This document shows, piece by piece, positions 7,859 to 15,146 of a stretch of DNA of 22,517 nucleotides. Made by a program: the position numbers and the translations under genes. A model generated the notes under the pieces. That model was not told the origin of the DNA. It saw only the letters and a program-made list of their open reading frames with translations, and made no database searches. Source of the stretch: HO2-45-11b sp964450915 (lineage in GTDB: Bacteria; Patescibacteriota; Andersenbacteria; UBA10190); the NCBI GenBank assembly GCA_964450915.1, contig CAYVFG010000013.1:1-22517 (forward strand), written 5' to 3'. How positions within the stretch are numbered: position 1 is the first letter of the stretch; every line of letters begins with the position of its first letter.

Positions 7859-8293
7859 TTACTCCGCAAGAAATGCGGCTGTCGCAACAATGTCTTCCTG
7901 CGTCGAGTTCAACTGCCCTCCTGATTCGAGAATGTCAGCTGCTTCTTCTCGGTAGAACGAGCGCAATGTGCTTGTCAGCTGAGTGAGCACGGTGCCGGTG
8001 AATTTGCCCTGGGCAAATTGAACTGATTCGAGATGGCTCAAGTCAACTTCCGTTCGATGGTGGATCATTTGAAGCACCGGAACTTGGCAGGCAACCGGAA
8101 CGTCCGAGGAGATATAGAAAGCTTCCAGGTTTTGGCACCAGCCGAAGAAGAATTCTCGGTCAGGTTCCATGTTCGGCTTCACCAGGAAGTACTTGTTCCG
8201 CTGACCGTTTCGCAAGCTGAGGAAAGTATCGCTTCGTTCTTTGTGCTTAGCAATCTTTTTGGCCAAGTCCTGTTTTCGCAGCGTGGTAGGCAT
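7859..8293 (-). CDS. Unrecognised 144-aa soluble protein with classical expression signals
   Basis: I do not recognise this protein. It has a lysine/arginine-rich N-terminus (about 1-40), no signal peptide or membrane helix, two cysteines (in GWCQ and VACQ) and an aromatic EFFFGW segment. The C-terminal part looks helical and acidic. The start was set at ATG 8293, which follows AAGGAAGGA (8304-8312) by 10 nt; an in-frame ATG at 8317 lies upstream of that SD. Codon use is unlike its neighbour: Phe is 8 TTC to 2 TTT, Asn 5 AAC to 0 AAT, Asp 6 GAC to 1 GAT, while adjacent recX has 5 TTT and 0 TTC. With a near-consensus promoter and a strong terminator it looks like a highly expressed single-gene unit or a recent arrival. 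A plus-strand ORF over the same DNA has no start signals and was rejected. Confidence 0.75.
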   Translation of the reverse strand: MPTTLRKQDLAKKIAKHKERSDTFLSLRNGQRNKYFLVKPNMEPDREFFFGWCQNLEAFYISSDVPVACQVPVLQMIHHRTEVDLSHLESVQFAQGKFTGTVLTQLTSTLRSFYREEAADILESGGQLNSTQEDIVATAAFLAE

Positions 8294-8341
8294 GTTTCGT
8301 CTGTCCTTCCTTGTCATGTTGTAAAGGTCAACCCGCCTTTC

Positions 8342-8370
8342 ATAATACTGCTATACTGTGGATATGTCAA
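8342..8370 (-). promoter_or_regulatory. Near-consensus promoter of the unrecognised gene at 7859-8293
   Basis: On the minus strand: TTGACA (8365-8370, perfect), 17-bp spacer, TATTAT (8342-8347). It predicts +1 near 8335 and a leader of about 42 nt with an SD. It is the best sigma-70 promoter in the window. It overlaps the divergent recX promoter and the first recX codons, so the two promoters should interfere. Confidence 0.8.
8349..8357 (+). promoter_or_regulatory. Extended -10 promoter of recX
   Basis: TGCTATACT, with TATACT at 8352-8357, then six bases and ATG 8364. The predicted mRNA is leaderless. It lies inside the spacer of the divergent minus-strand promoter. Confidence 0.7.
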
Positions 8371-8786
8371 AGTCTCCAAAGGAATATGCAATCGATATAT
8401 TGGCTCGGCGGGATCATAGTATTCACGAAATGCGGATGAAGCTAAAAAGGAAGATTTTTGACCGGGAAGCTGTTGAAGATACGATTGTGTGGCTTCAGGA
8501 AAAAAGATTATTAAACGATGTAGATTTTGCGCAGAAAAAGGCGGAAAGCATCATGAGAACGAAGATGGCGGGGCCCATGTATATCAAGAATAAGTTACGA
8601 GAGGCGGGGGTTGCAGGGGAGATAGCGGATGAAGTTGTGGAAAATATTGCAGATGCTGAAGAATGGGAAAATCGAGCAAAAAAGGCGATAGAACAATGGA
8701 AACGAGCCCATCCGAAGCATAAGGACGATAAAACCAGGCAAATGCGGTTTTTGGCCTCAAGAGGATTTGACTTTTCTGAATTATAG
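8364..8786 (+). CDS. recX: Regulatory protein RecX
   Basis: A 140-aa all-helical, basic protein of the RecX family, which binds RecA filaments and limits their activity in recombination and SOS. The N-terminal helix pair (AIDILARRDHSIHEMRMKL) and the segment around WLQEKRLLNDVDFA are the family hallmarks of RecX three-helix repeats. Length is at the short end of the family. A GTG two codons upstream (8358) is in frame, but ATG 8364 fits the TATACT-N6-ATG arrangement. recA is not in the window. It sits between two unrecognised genes that have separate signals, so it appears to be monocistronic. Confidence 0.88.
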   Translation: MSKSPKEYAIDILARRDHSIHEMRMKLKRKIFDREAVEDTIVWLQEKRLLNDVDFAQKKAESIMRTKMAGPMYIKNKLREAGVAGEIADEVVENIADAEEWENRAKKAIEQWKRAHPKHKDDKTRQMRFLASRGFDFSEL

Positions 8787-8795
8787 TGCTACTGT
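8767..8795 (+). promoter_or_regulatory. Promoter of the unrecognised gene at 8855-9196
   Basis: TTGACT (8767-8772), 17-bp spacer, TACTGT (8790-8795) with a TGn extension at 8787-8789. It starts inside the end of recX. Predicted +1 is near 8802, giving a leader of about 50 nt. A palindrome covers the -10 and +1. Confidence 0.55.
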
Positions 8796-8806
8796 ACAAG
8801 TACAGT
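8791..8806 (+). repeat. Palindrome, possible operator
   Basis: ACTGTACAAGTACAGT: two perfect 7-bp inverted arms around AA. It overlaps the -10 and expected +1 of the next gene, where a repressor would act. It could instead form a short hairpin after recX, but only TTTT follows. Confidence 0.5.
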
Positions 8807-8840
8807 TTTGGAGTTTCGGTTTAGTTCTTTTCCTTGATGC

Positions 8841-8848
8841 GGAAGGAG
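8841..8848 (+). promoter_or_regulatory. Ribosome binding site of the gene at 8855
   Basis: GGAAGGAG, 6 nt before ATG 8855. It is one of the few strong SD sequences in the window and decides this start over an in-frame upstream ATG at 8834. Confidence 0.75.
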
Positions 8849-8854
8849 TTCGCG

Positions 8855-9196
8855 ATGAAATTCATGAGTCCGGGTACGAGGTTTGGGAAATTCGGCGAAG
8901 TTGCATCTCTCGGGAGCAATGCGAGCGGGACGGCCTATTATGTCACTCTTGATGAGTCGTGCAGTTTGTGCGCGGAAGGTGTTGAGCGAGCGATGCGGCG
9001 AGTGCTTGAGAGTGGGTTCTGCAATTGGTTGGAGGATCGCAAGCGATGCCTCTTCGTTCTCGATTGCGAAGAGGTGGCGGTCGCTCAAATGCTCGAAGAG
9101 GCTTTTCTTCAATTTGAAGCTGAAGAACAATTGCCCCCGACGTTCAAGCCAGGAGCGTGGAAGGGGAGGAATAGGTCTCCAGTTGCGGTCTGCTGA
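8855..9196 (+). CDS. Unrecognised 113-aa cysteine-containing protein
   Basis: I do not recognise this protein. It has no signal peptide or membrane helix. A glycine-rich N-terminal region (about 1-30) precedes an acidic, probably helical part. Six cysteines are present, including a CSLC pair and the last residue. The CxxC could bind metal or form a redox pair, but the other cysteines are single. The gene has its own promoter, a possible operator, a strong SD 6 nt from the ATG and an intrinsic terminator, like the unrecognised gene on the other side of recX, yet the two proteins show no obvious similarity. The overlapping minus-strand ORF lacks comparable signals and was rejected. Confidence 0.7.
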   Translation: MKFMSPGTRFGKFGEVASLGSNASGTAYYVTLDESCSLCAEGVERAMRRVLESGFCNWLEDRKRCLFVLDCEEVAVAQMLEEAFLQFEAEEQLPPTFKPGAWKGRNRSPVAVC

Positions 9197-9227
9197 TCGA
9201 AGAAGGTGGAGGGTGAAAGCAAATTTT

Positions 9228-9260
9228 GTCTCGGTATGCACTGCGCGCCGAGACTTTTTT
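9228..9260 (+). terminator. Intrinsic terminator of the gene at 8855-9196
   Basis: Stem GTCTCGG (9228-9234) with CCGAGAC (9248-9254), a 13-nt loop, then TTTTTT (9255-9260). It starts about 30 nt after the stop codon. In the other direction the hairpin is followed by AAAATTT, so it is a poor terminator for htpX. Confidence 0.85.
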
Positions 9261-9262
9261 AT

Positions 9263-10153
9263 TTACATCTCCCGCAATCGTTTCACTCTATCTTTAATTG
9301 GCGGGTGAGTGGAGAAGAGCCCTGCGAGCTTTTGAGCGTTGAATGGATTTGCGATAAATAAATGCGCGGTGGCATTGCTTGCCGTTTCTAGCTTTGATGA
9401 ACCGGAAATTTTTTCAAGTGCTGATGCTAAGCCTTCTGGGTAGCGAGTAAGAAGTGCTCCGGATGCATCCGCCAAGTATTCTCGTTGGCGAGAAATTGCC
9501 AGCTGAATTAACTGCGCGATGAGCGGGGAAATAATCAGCAAGACGAGGCTTACAATCGCCATAATCGCACCTAGTTGATTGCTGTTTTCTCGATCATTGC
9601 GATTTCTGAATCCTCCGAAGAATGTAGCGCGCGTTATCATGTCCGATAGTATGACGATAAAGCCGATAAAGATTGCAACGAGAGTAGAGAAGCGGATGTC
9701 GTAGTTGCGGACATGAGATAGTTCGTGCGCCAGTACGCCCTCTAGCTCCGACCTGTTTAACGCTTGCAGAATTCCGGAGGTTACTGCAATTGATGCATGC
9801 TGCGGGTCGCGCCCTGTTGCAAATGCGTTGAGCGCAGGAGAGTCTATGATATAGATGCGCGGTTTTGGAATTCCTGCAGTAATGGCTAGGTTTTCGACGA
9901 TGTGATGCAATTCCGGATTTTGTTCCAACTTTACTTCGCGAGCGCCATTTGTGGCAAGCGCAATCTTGTCGCCGGAATAGTATCCTATAAGAGATGATGG
10001 GATTGCGAATATGGCAGCAATAACAGGCAGCACGAAATCGCCTCGGACGTAGTACGAATAAGCGGCCACAACTCCGATAACGAATACCAATACGGCTGTT
10101 ATCAAAAACAGCGAATTTCTTTTATTGGCTGCAATTTGGGAGTAAACGGTCAC
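9263..10153 (-). CDS. htpX: HtpX-like M48 family membrane metalloprotease
   Basis: A 296-aa zinc protease for membrane-protein quality control. Predicted helices lie at about 15-35, 40-58, 155-172 and 195-215. The zinc site is HELSH (143-147), with the third ligand E225 in REYLAD. The C-terminal STHPPIKDRV motif is typical of the family. The start is GTG, overlapping the lemA stop as GTGA, so translation is coupled to lemA. LemA-HtpX pairing is a widely conserved arrangement. No U-rich terminator follows on this strand. Confidence 0.95.
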   Translation of the reverse strand: MTVYSQIAANKRNSLFLITAVLVFVIGVVAAYSYYVRGDFVLPVIAAIFAIPSSLIGYYSGDKIALATNGAREVKLEQNPELHHIVENLAITAGIPKPRIYIIDSPALNAFATGRDPQHASIAVTSGILQALNRSELEGVLAHELSHVRNYDIRFSTLVAIFIGFIVILSDMITRATFFGGFRNRNDRENSNQLGAIMAIVSLVLLIISPLIAQLIQLAISRQREYLADASGALLTRYPEGLASALEKISGSSKLETASNATAHLFIANPFNAQKLAGLFSTHPPIKDRVKRLREM

Positions 10154-10716
10154 TTCGAAGCGAAATCTACGTTCGGCACTTCTTTTTCGGATTCGTTTTC
10201 AAGTTCAAAGAAGTCACGTTTGGTGAAATGGAACATGCCCGCAATAATATTGTTTGGCGCAGTTTCAACGGCAGTATTGTAATCTCGAACAACCCCGTTG
10301 TAGAAGCGGTAGGCAGACTGGATTTTATTTTCCGTATCAGATAATTCCCGCTGCAATTCCAAGAAATTTGTATTTGCTTTTAGTTCAGGATACTGCTCTG
10401 ATACTGCGAATAATGTTTTCAGCGTTCCGGTTAATGCATTTTCAGCTTGCGCATGTTCGGCTGGGGTCTGAGCAGAAAGCGCTTGCGCTCGGGCCTTGGT
10501 TACCATTTCAAACGTGTTCGATTCGTGCGCTGCGTAGCCCTTTACTGTTTCAACGAGATTTGGAATCAAGTTGTGTCTGCGTTTTAATTGCACATCAATA
10601 TCGCTCCATGCCTCTGACGCTTGATTGCGCTGGCGAACGAGCGAATTGTATGCGCTCAGTATGTACAGAGCCAGTACGACGATAACGATTACGAAAAGAA
10701 ACGTGAATGTATTCAT
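10150..10716 (-). CDS. lemA: LemA family protein
   Basis: A 188-aa protein with one N-terminal membrane helix (about 4-22) and a helical coiled-coil-rich body. The LemA signature follows the helix: SAYNSLVRQRNQASEAWSDI, then LKRRHNLIPNLVETVKGYA. The family's molecular role is unclear, but it is commonly paired with htpX. Start ATG 10716 has no SD. A TATACC hexamer (10725-10730) lies 8 nt upstream, overlapping the pilM promoter on the other strand. Confidence 0.93.
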   Translation of the reverse strand: MNTFTFLFVIVIVVLALYILSAYNSLVRQRNQASEAWSDIDVQLKRRHNLIPNLVETVKGYAAHESNTFEMVTKARAQALSAQTPAEHAQAENALTGTLKTLFAVSEQYPELKANTNFLELQRELSDTENKIQSAYRFYNGVVRDYNTAVETAPNNIIAGMFHFTKRDFFELENESEKEVPNVDFASK

Positions 10717-10723
10717 ACGGCTA

Positions 10724-10732
10724 TGGTATAAT
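10724..10732 (+). promoter_or_regulatory. Extended -10 promoter of the pilus operon
   Basis: TGGTATAAT: TGn extension plus a consensus -10 (10727-10732). The next ATG, 6 nt downstream at 10739, opens a 10-codon micro-ORF rather than pilM. Its opposite strand reads TATACC, a candidate -10 for lemA, so the two divergent units share this DNA. Confidence 0.75.
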
Positions 10733-10738
10733 GGTGGG

Positions 10739-10771
10739 ATGAATTCAGCAAGGGAGTCCTTCTCCTTCTAA
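10739..10771 (+). CDS. Leaderless 10-codon micro-ORF ahead of pilM
   Basis: ATG 10739 encodes MNSARESFSF and stops with TAA at 10769-10771, two bases before the pilM ATG and in another frame. The -10 to ATG gap is exactly 6 nt, as at the leaderless genes here, so ribosomes should start on the very 5' end of the mRNA. The likely role is to load ribosomes that then restart at pilM, which has no SD. Expression is inferred from position only. Confidence 0.5.
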   Translation: MNSARESFSF

Positions 10772-10773
10772 CT

Positions 10774-11871
10774 ATGGCATTATTCAGTTCAAAAGCATCG
10801 TATCTTGGAGTTGACTTAGGAACATCGACTGCAAAAATTGTGGAATTAAGCGAACGGAAAAATGCCATTGAGCTGGTGACATACGCTGAAGCGAATATGG
10901 GAAATTTACTCATGAATCCCGTGGCAGGAGAACAGGATGCGATCGACAAGACGATTGCGCTGCTGCAGCAAATGATAGAAAAGTCCGGTTCTACCGCAAA
11001 AAATGTTATCGCGGCGCTTCCCGGAGGATTAGTATTTTCTACCGTATTAATGTTGCCGAATATTTCTGAGGCCGAAATGGAAAAAGCCGTTCGATTTGCT
11101 GCGCGCGATGTAGTCCCTGCAGATATCGACGAGATGGTTATCGGATGGAGCAGGGTTGGCAGTCAGGCGCACATGCAAACGGATCGGAAAGAAAAATCTC
11201 CAGAAGCTGAATCTAAGCAAGCGGCAGCTCCTGTTCCCGCGGAGCCTAAAAAGGTGAATATGGATCAACAGGTTCCCGTGTTTGTGACTGCTGCCCCAAA
11301 AGATATCGTCAATAGATACATCGCAGTATTTCAGCGACTTAATATGACGCTGCTGGCGCTCGAAGTAGAAACGTTTCCTCTTGTGCGTTCATTGCTGACG
11401 AATCCGCCAACCTCCACACTGCTGGTTGATATCGGCGCACACGCAACGACATTTCATATTATTGATAAGGGAATTCCTCGCGTATCGCAGACAATCGAAG
11501 TCGGCGGCTTTACGGAAGGCGATATTGAAAAACAGAAAATTGAATTTGGAATTTTGCCACAGCAGGATCCTGCAATTCGCACTGCCCTGGAAGCAACCCT
11601 TGTGAACCAGGCGCAGAAGGCAAAAGAGCTTCTGGCAGTATATGAGCAAAAAGAAAAACACAGAATCGAAAAATCCGTGCTCATTGGCGGCGGAGCAAAT
11701 TTAAAAGGGCTTCAGGAATATTGGGGAAAGGCAGTGGGGTTGCAGGCTATTATTGGGAATCCGTGGAAGGATGTTACCTATCCGAAGCAGTTAGAAGAAA
11801 CATTAAAAGCAATCGGTCCGCGCTACGGAGTTTCCGTTGGGTTGGCATTGCGCGGTTTTGCACAGCAATAG
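10774..11871 (+). CDS. pilM: Type IV pilus assembly protein PilM
   Basis: A 365-aa cytoplasmic actin-fold protein that binds the N-terminus of PilN and links the pilus platform to the motors. The nucleotide-binding motifs are visible: phosphate-1 GVDLGTSTAKIVE (12-24), phosphate-2 LLVDIGAHATTFHI (216-229) and adenosine motif VLIGGGANLKGL (302-313). An Ala/Pro/Lys-rich low-complexity stretch at about 136-165 is an insertion compared with typical PilM. It is the first large gene of the pilus operon, follows the micro-ORF by 2 nt and has no SD. pilN starts 33 nt downstream. Confidence 0.95.
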   Translation: MALFSSKASYLGVDLGTSTAKIVELSERKNAIELVTYAEANMGNLLMNPVAGEQDAIDKTIALLQQMIEKSGSTAKNVIAALPGGLVFSTVLMLPNISEAEMEKAVRFAARDVVPADIDEMVIGWSRVGSQAHMQTDRKEKSPEAESKQAAAPVPAEPKKVNMDQQVPVFVTAAPKDIVNRYIAVFQRLNMTLLALEVETFPLVRSLLTNPPTSTLLVDIGAHATTFHIIDKGIPRVSQTIEVGGFTEGDIEKQKIEFGILPQQDPAIRTALEATLVNQAQKAKELLAVYEQKEKHRIEKSVLIGGGANLKGLQEYWGKAVGLQAIIGNPWKDVTYPKQLEETLKAIGPRYGVSVGLALRGFAQQ

Positions 11872-11904
11872 AGTTGTGTATGTGTGTTAATATAGTAATT
11901 ACTT

Positions 11905-12495
11905 ATGCCGAGTATTAACCTAGCTCCGGGTACGGAATATATTATTGCAGCGCGACGAAGGCGTCAGCGACTATATATTATTTCTATTGTCATTGTGGTG
12001 ATTTTTGCAATCGGCTATGGCATCTTGTTTTTCGTAAACCAATCATTTGCAAATCAAGATGAGGCGCTGAAGGGTAATATTCAAACAGTGGATGCGCAAA
12101 TTCAGGCATCGAAAACGGATGCCATTCGCGTTTCATTATTTGAAAAGCGCCTTACGGAGACAAAAACATTATTAGATGCCCACGTGAGGTGGGACCAAGT
12201 ATTCACTGATGTAGAGCGCCTGCTTCCGGCAAACGTTTCGCTTACCGGAATAGACGCCGGTACTGACGCGACGACAATTTCTATTCAAGGTGCTACTCCC
12301 GATATGGATTCGGTGGCGCAGGCAATTGCGAGTTTATCTTCTGGCGCAAACCATGCGTCGATGTTCAGCAATGGCGAAGTAAGAGAGGTTAATCGCGTTG
12401 AGCAAAAGAACGGCGATCAGACAACTACGGGATATACATTTACGATTACATTAACTATAGACCCAAGTAAACTTCGAGCAGGGGCTCCTCAATAA
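11905..12495 (+). CDS. pilN: PilN-like pilus assembly protein
   Basis: A 196-aa protein with a short cytoplasmic N-terminus, INLAP (4-8), which matches the conserved PilN segment that binds PilM. One membrane helix (about 23-44) and an extracytoplasmic coiled-coil plus alpha/beta domain follow. It works with PilO as the alignment complex. A TATAGT hexamer (11891-11896) lies 8 nt before the ATG and could give extra internal transcription, but the match is weaker than the others. No SD. Confidence 0.9.
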   Translation: MPSINLAPGTEYIIAARRRRQRLYIISIVIVVIFAIGYGILFFVNQSFANQDEALKGNIQTVDAQIQASKTDAIRVSLFEKRLTETKTLLDAHVRWDQVFTDVERLLPANVSLTGIDAGTDATTISIQGATPDMDSVAQAIASLSSGANHASMFSNGEVREVNRVEQKNGDQTTTGYTFTITLTIDPSKLRAGAPQ

Positions 12496-12498
12496 CCT

Positions 12499-13086
12499 AT
12501 GGCATTAAATACTTCTATTAACACGCCTTACCTCGTACTCACCGGAGTGGTACTGATTGCAATCGTGTTCGTCTTTACTGTGATGCAACCTCAGCTGGAT
12601 TCTATTACGACGCTTCGCCACAATATTACAGATAATACGAATACATTAAAAACAAAGCAGGACTTTATCGCATCGTTATCCGCAAAGGTTCAGCAATTGC
12701 AATCTCAGCCCCAGGCAGAACAGCAGCTTGCTGTTGTTGTTCCTCAAGGAGACATGACACAAGATATCGTGCGCATTGTCAGCCAGTATGCTTCGCAGGT
12801 GGGGTTAGTGATCGTTGGCGTTACAAATAACTCTGATGCGCAGCAGGCGCAGCTGGATGCAAGCATTGCCCGCGGCGATGTTACATCGACTCCGAGCGAT
12901 GTTCGAACACTATCGTTTCAAGTGCAAGCATCGGGAACATACGGACAACTCAGGGATTTCTTAAAGGCTCTTGAAAAGTCTCCGCGCATTATCGACGTTA
13001 TTCACCTTTCCATTAAGAGTACGAAAGATCAAACGGGGCAAATAACAGCTACGCTCGATATGCAATCTTATTCACAAGCACAATAG
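12499..13086 (+). CDS. pilO: PilO-like pilus assembly protein
   Basis: A 195-aa protein with one N-terminal helix (about 11-29), then a coiled coil and a PilO-like ferredoxin-fold domain ending in a strand-rich tail. It follows pilN by 3 nt (TAACCTATG) with no SD, so it is probably made by stop-restart. Assignment rests on order and layout; sequence in this family varies widely. Confidence 0.87.
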   Translation: MALNTSINTPYLVLTGVVLIAIVFVFTVMQPQLDSITTLRHNITDNTNTLKTKQDFIASLSAKVQQLQSQPQAEQQLAVVVPQGDMTQDIVRIVSQYASQVGLVIVGVTNNSDAQQAQLDASIARGDVTSTPSDVRTLSFQVQASGTYGQLRDFLKALEKSPRIIDVIHLSIKSTKDQTGQITATLDMQSYSQAQ

Positions 13087-13091
13087 TATCT

Positions 13092-13385
13092 ATGACACCT
13101 AATAAAATGATGACAATAGTAGTGCTGGTAGCGATTTTGCTTGCAGGAATCGGTGCGATTGGGCTTGTATATTTTGCGCCAAATGGATCCTCCGTGCCAA
13201 CCCCGAGCAGTACAACTACTGATACTGCAGGGCAATTAGATCAGACGATTACGAATACCTCAACATTTTCGACAGGCGTGTTGCAGCGCTCTGATTACTC
13301 GGCATTGGATTTAGGAATGGTTTCTCAGGGACGATTGCCAGTACAGGCGCCAGCAGGAACAGGAAAAGCTGATCCATTCCAATAA
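13092..13385 (+). CDS. Small membrane-anchored protein in the PilP position
   Basis: A 97-aa protein with one helix (about 7-29), a Ser/Thr/Pro-rich linker and a short tail ending ADPFQ. PilP proteins carry a DPF motif at the start of their folded part, but the beta domain that docks onto the secretin is absent here. In an organism without an outer membrane there would be no secretin to dock to, so this may be a reduced PilP. That is an inference. It lies 5 nt after pilO and 2 nt before pilB. Confidence 0.6.
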   Translation: MTPNKMMTIVVLVAILLAGIGAIGLVYFAPNGSSVPTPSSTTTDTAGQLDQTITNTSTFSTGVLQRSDYSALDLGMVSQGRLPVQAPAGTGKADPFQ

Positions 13386-13387
13386 AT

Positions 13388-15127
13388 ATGGCAGACATGG
13401 ACTCATTGCTCGCACTATTGCAGGGTCGCGAGTTGCTCGATGCGAAAAAGCTGTCGTATATACAGGATCGAATGGCGAAAGATGGCATGAGCAGTGCTGA
13501 AATAATTCGTGCAGAAAAATTCATACCATCCGAAGATTTGGCAAAAATTCAGGCAGAGCTGGAAGGGTTTTCATATATTAATCTATCGAGCGTAGCGCTG
13601 AACAAGGAAGCGATGAAGGATATTTCGGCAAAGGCAGCTTCGACGTATCGGTTCATCGCATTCGATGTAAAAGATAATAATCTGTTGGTCGCAATGGAGA
13701 CCCCGCAGGATTTCCAGGCTATGGAAGCGGTGAAGTTTGTGTCGAAAAGGAAAGGTCTTGTGCCTCAGATATATTTTGCATCTCCGGAATCTATCGATAT
13801 CGGATTAAAGGGGGCTGGCGCCGTAGAGGCTGAAATCGGCGGAGCATTGAAAGATTTTTCGCATGAGTTGTCTGATGCTAAAGAGGATGGCAAGCTGCCG
13901 ACAAAAGATATTGAGCAGATAGTAGAAGAAGCGCCAGTTACAAAAGTGGTGGCGGTCATGATTCGCCATGCTATCGAGGGGCATTCTTCCGATATTCACG
14001 TAGAGCCTACTGAAAAAGATGTTCGGGTGCGATTTCGTATCGATGGCAAATTGCATGCCACTCTTGTGCTGCCGTTAAAGGTGCATGCGGCAATTGTTTC
14101 CCGCATTAAAATTTTGAGCAATTTAAAAATTGATGAATCGCGATTGCCGCAAGACGGCCGATTTTCTGCCACGGTAGATACTAGGGCATATGATTTCCGC
14201 GTAGCCACCATGCCTACAACGTTTGGGGAAAAGGTTGTGATGCGTATTTTGGATAAATCCAGCGGTGCGCCATCGTTCGAAACACTCGGGCTTCGCGGCG
14301 AGTCGCAAAAAGTATTCGAGCAATATTTGCATTCTCCGTTCGGCATTGTTCTTATATCGGGGCCGACCGGGTCCGGAAAATCCACCACATTATTTACATC
14401 GCTTTCAGGGCTTAATAATCCGGAGTCGAATATTGTAACGCTTGAAGACCCTGTGGAATATGAAATTCCGGGAGTTAATCAAACGCAAGTAAAGCCGGAA
14501 ATCGGGCTTACGTTTGCTTCTGGATTGCGCAGTATTCTGCGCCAAGATCCGGACATCATCATGGTCGGTGAAATTCGAGATCGCGATACTGCCGAGCTTT
14601 CCGTGCAAGCCGCGCTTACGGGGCATTTGGTATTATCTACTATTCATACGAACGGCGCAGTGGGGGCAATTCCTCGACTAATCGATATGGGAATCGATGG
14701 ATTCTTATTATCTGCGTCCGTGCGCTTGTTGGCAGCACAGCGGCTTGTAGTCCGATTGTGCCAGAAGTGCAAACAGCAAGTTCCTTTGAGCGATCAGGAT
14801 AAGGCTGCAATTGTGCAAGAGCTCGAGCACGTGCCGGAACTATATAAAACGGATGCAAATCATAAAAATCCTCAGTATTTATTTACCAGTCCAGGGTGCC
14901 CGGAATGCAAAGAGATGGGTGTAGATGGCCGTATCGGTATTTTTGAGGTAGTGCCGATTACGCACGAGCTTCGCGAGGCAATGACGGATTTTAAGGGATT
15001 CGATCAATTGCTTGAAATCGCATCTCGCGAAGGCATGGTAACGATGCGGCAAGATGGAATCTTGAAAGCGTTGATCGGAGAAGTTCGATATGACGACGTA
15101 ATGCGCGTTACTTCTGAAAACGAATAA
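13388..15127 (+). CDS. pilB: Type IV pilus extension ATPase PilB (GspE/PulE family)
   Basis: A 579-aa hexameric motor that powers pilus polymerisation. The N-terminal MshEN/GspE-N domain spans about 1-150. The ATPase core has Walker A GPTGSGKS (325-332), Walker B with GEIRD (389-398) and the His box TIHTN (418-422). Four cysteines (C458, C461, C504, C507) form the zinc-binding site typical of PilB. The start is 2 nt after the previous stop, with no SD, pointing to coupled translation. The next gene has its own promoter 7 nt past this stop. Confidence 0.97.
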   Translation: MADMDSLLALLQGRELLDAKKLSYIQDRMAKDGMSSAEIIRAEKFIPSEDLAKIQAELEGFSYINLSSVALNKEAMKDISAKAASTYRFIAFDVKDNNLLVAMETPQDFQAMEAVKFVSKRKGLVPQIYFASPESIDIGLKGAGAVEAEIGGALKDFSHELSDAKEDGKLPTKDIEQIVEEAPVTKVVAVMIRHAIEGHSSDIHVEPTEKDVRVRFRIDGKLHATLVLPLKVHAAIVSRIKILSNLKIDESRLPQDGRFSATVDTRAYDFRVATMPTTFGEKVVMRILDKSSGAPSFETLGLRGESQKVFEQYLHSPFGIVLISGPTGSGKSTTLFTSLSGLNNPESNIVTLEDPVEYEIPGVNQTQVKPEIGLTFASGLRSILRQDPDIIMVGEIRDRDTAELSVQAALTGHLVLSTIHTNGAVGAIPRLIDMGIDGFLLSASVRLLAAQRLVVRLCQKCKQQVPLSDQDKAAIVQELEHVPELYKTDANHKNPQYLFTSPGCPECKEMGVDGRIGIFEVVPITHELREAMTDFKGFDQLLEIASREGMVTMRQDGILKALIGEVRYDDVMRVTSENE

Positions 15128-15134
15128 TTTGGTA

Positions 15135-15140
15135 TATACT
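15135..15140 (+). promoter_or_regulatory. -10 element of the response regulator gene
   Basis: TATACT followed by AACCGT and ATG 15147. The 6-nt gap predicts a leaderless internal transcript starting just after pilB. No TGn extension or -35 is seen. Confidence 0.6.
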
Positions 15141-15146
15141 AACCGT

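Noticed and set aside
8033..8419. Plus-strand ORF of 128 codons opposite the unrecognised minus-strand gene
   Set aside because: It has no promoter or SD, runs through the recX promoter, and the minus strand has a full set of expression signals.
8791..8806. LexA (SOS) box reading of the palindrome after recX
   Set aside because: The CTGT...ACAG core has 6 bases between halves instead of the 8 of the E. coli type, and it does not match the GAAC-N4-GTTC type. It is kept only as an operator of unknown protein.
8789..9241. Minus-strand ORF of 150 codons opposite the gene at 8855-9196
   Set aside because: It lacks an SD or TATACT-N6-ATG start, and it runs antisense through the plus-strand terminator region and the whole gene.
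9228..9260. Bidirectional terminator shared by the 8855 gene and htpX
   Set aside because: The minus-strand side is followed by AAAATTT, not a U-run, so only the plus-strand direction is supported.
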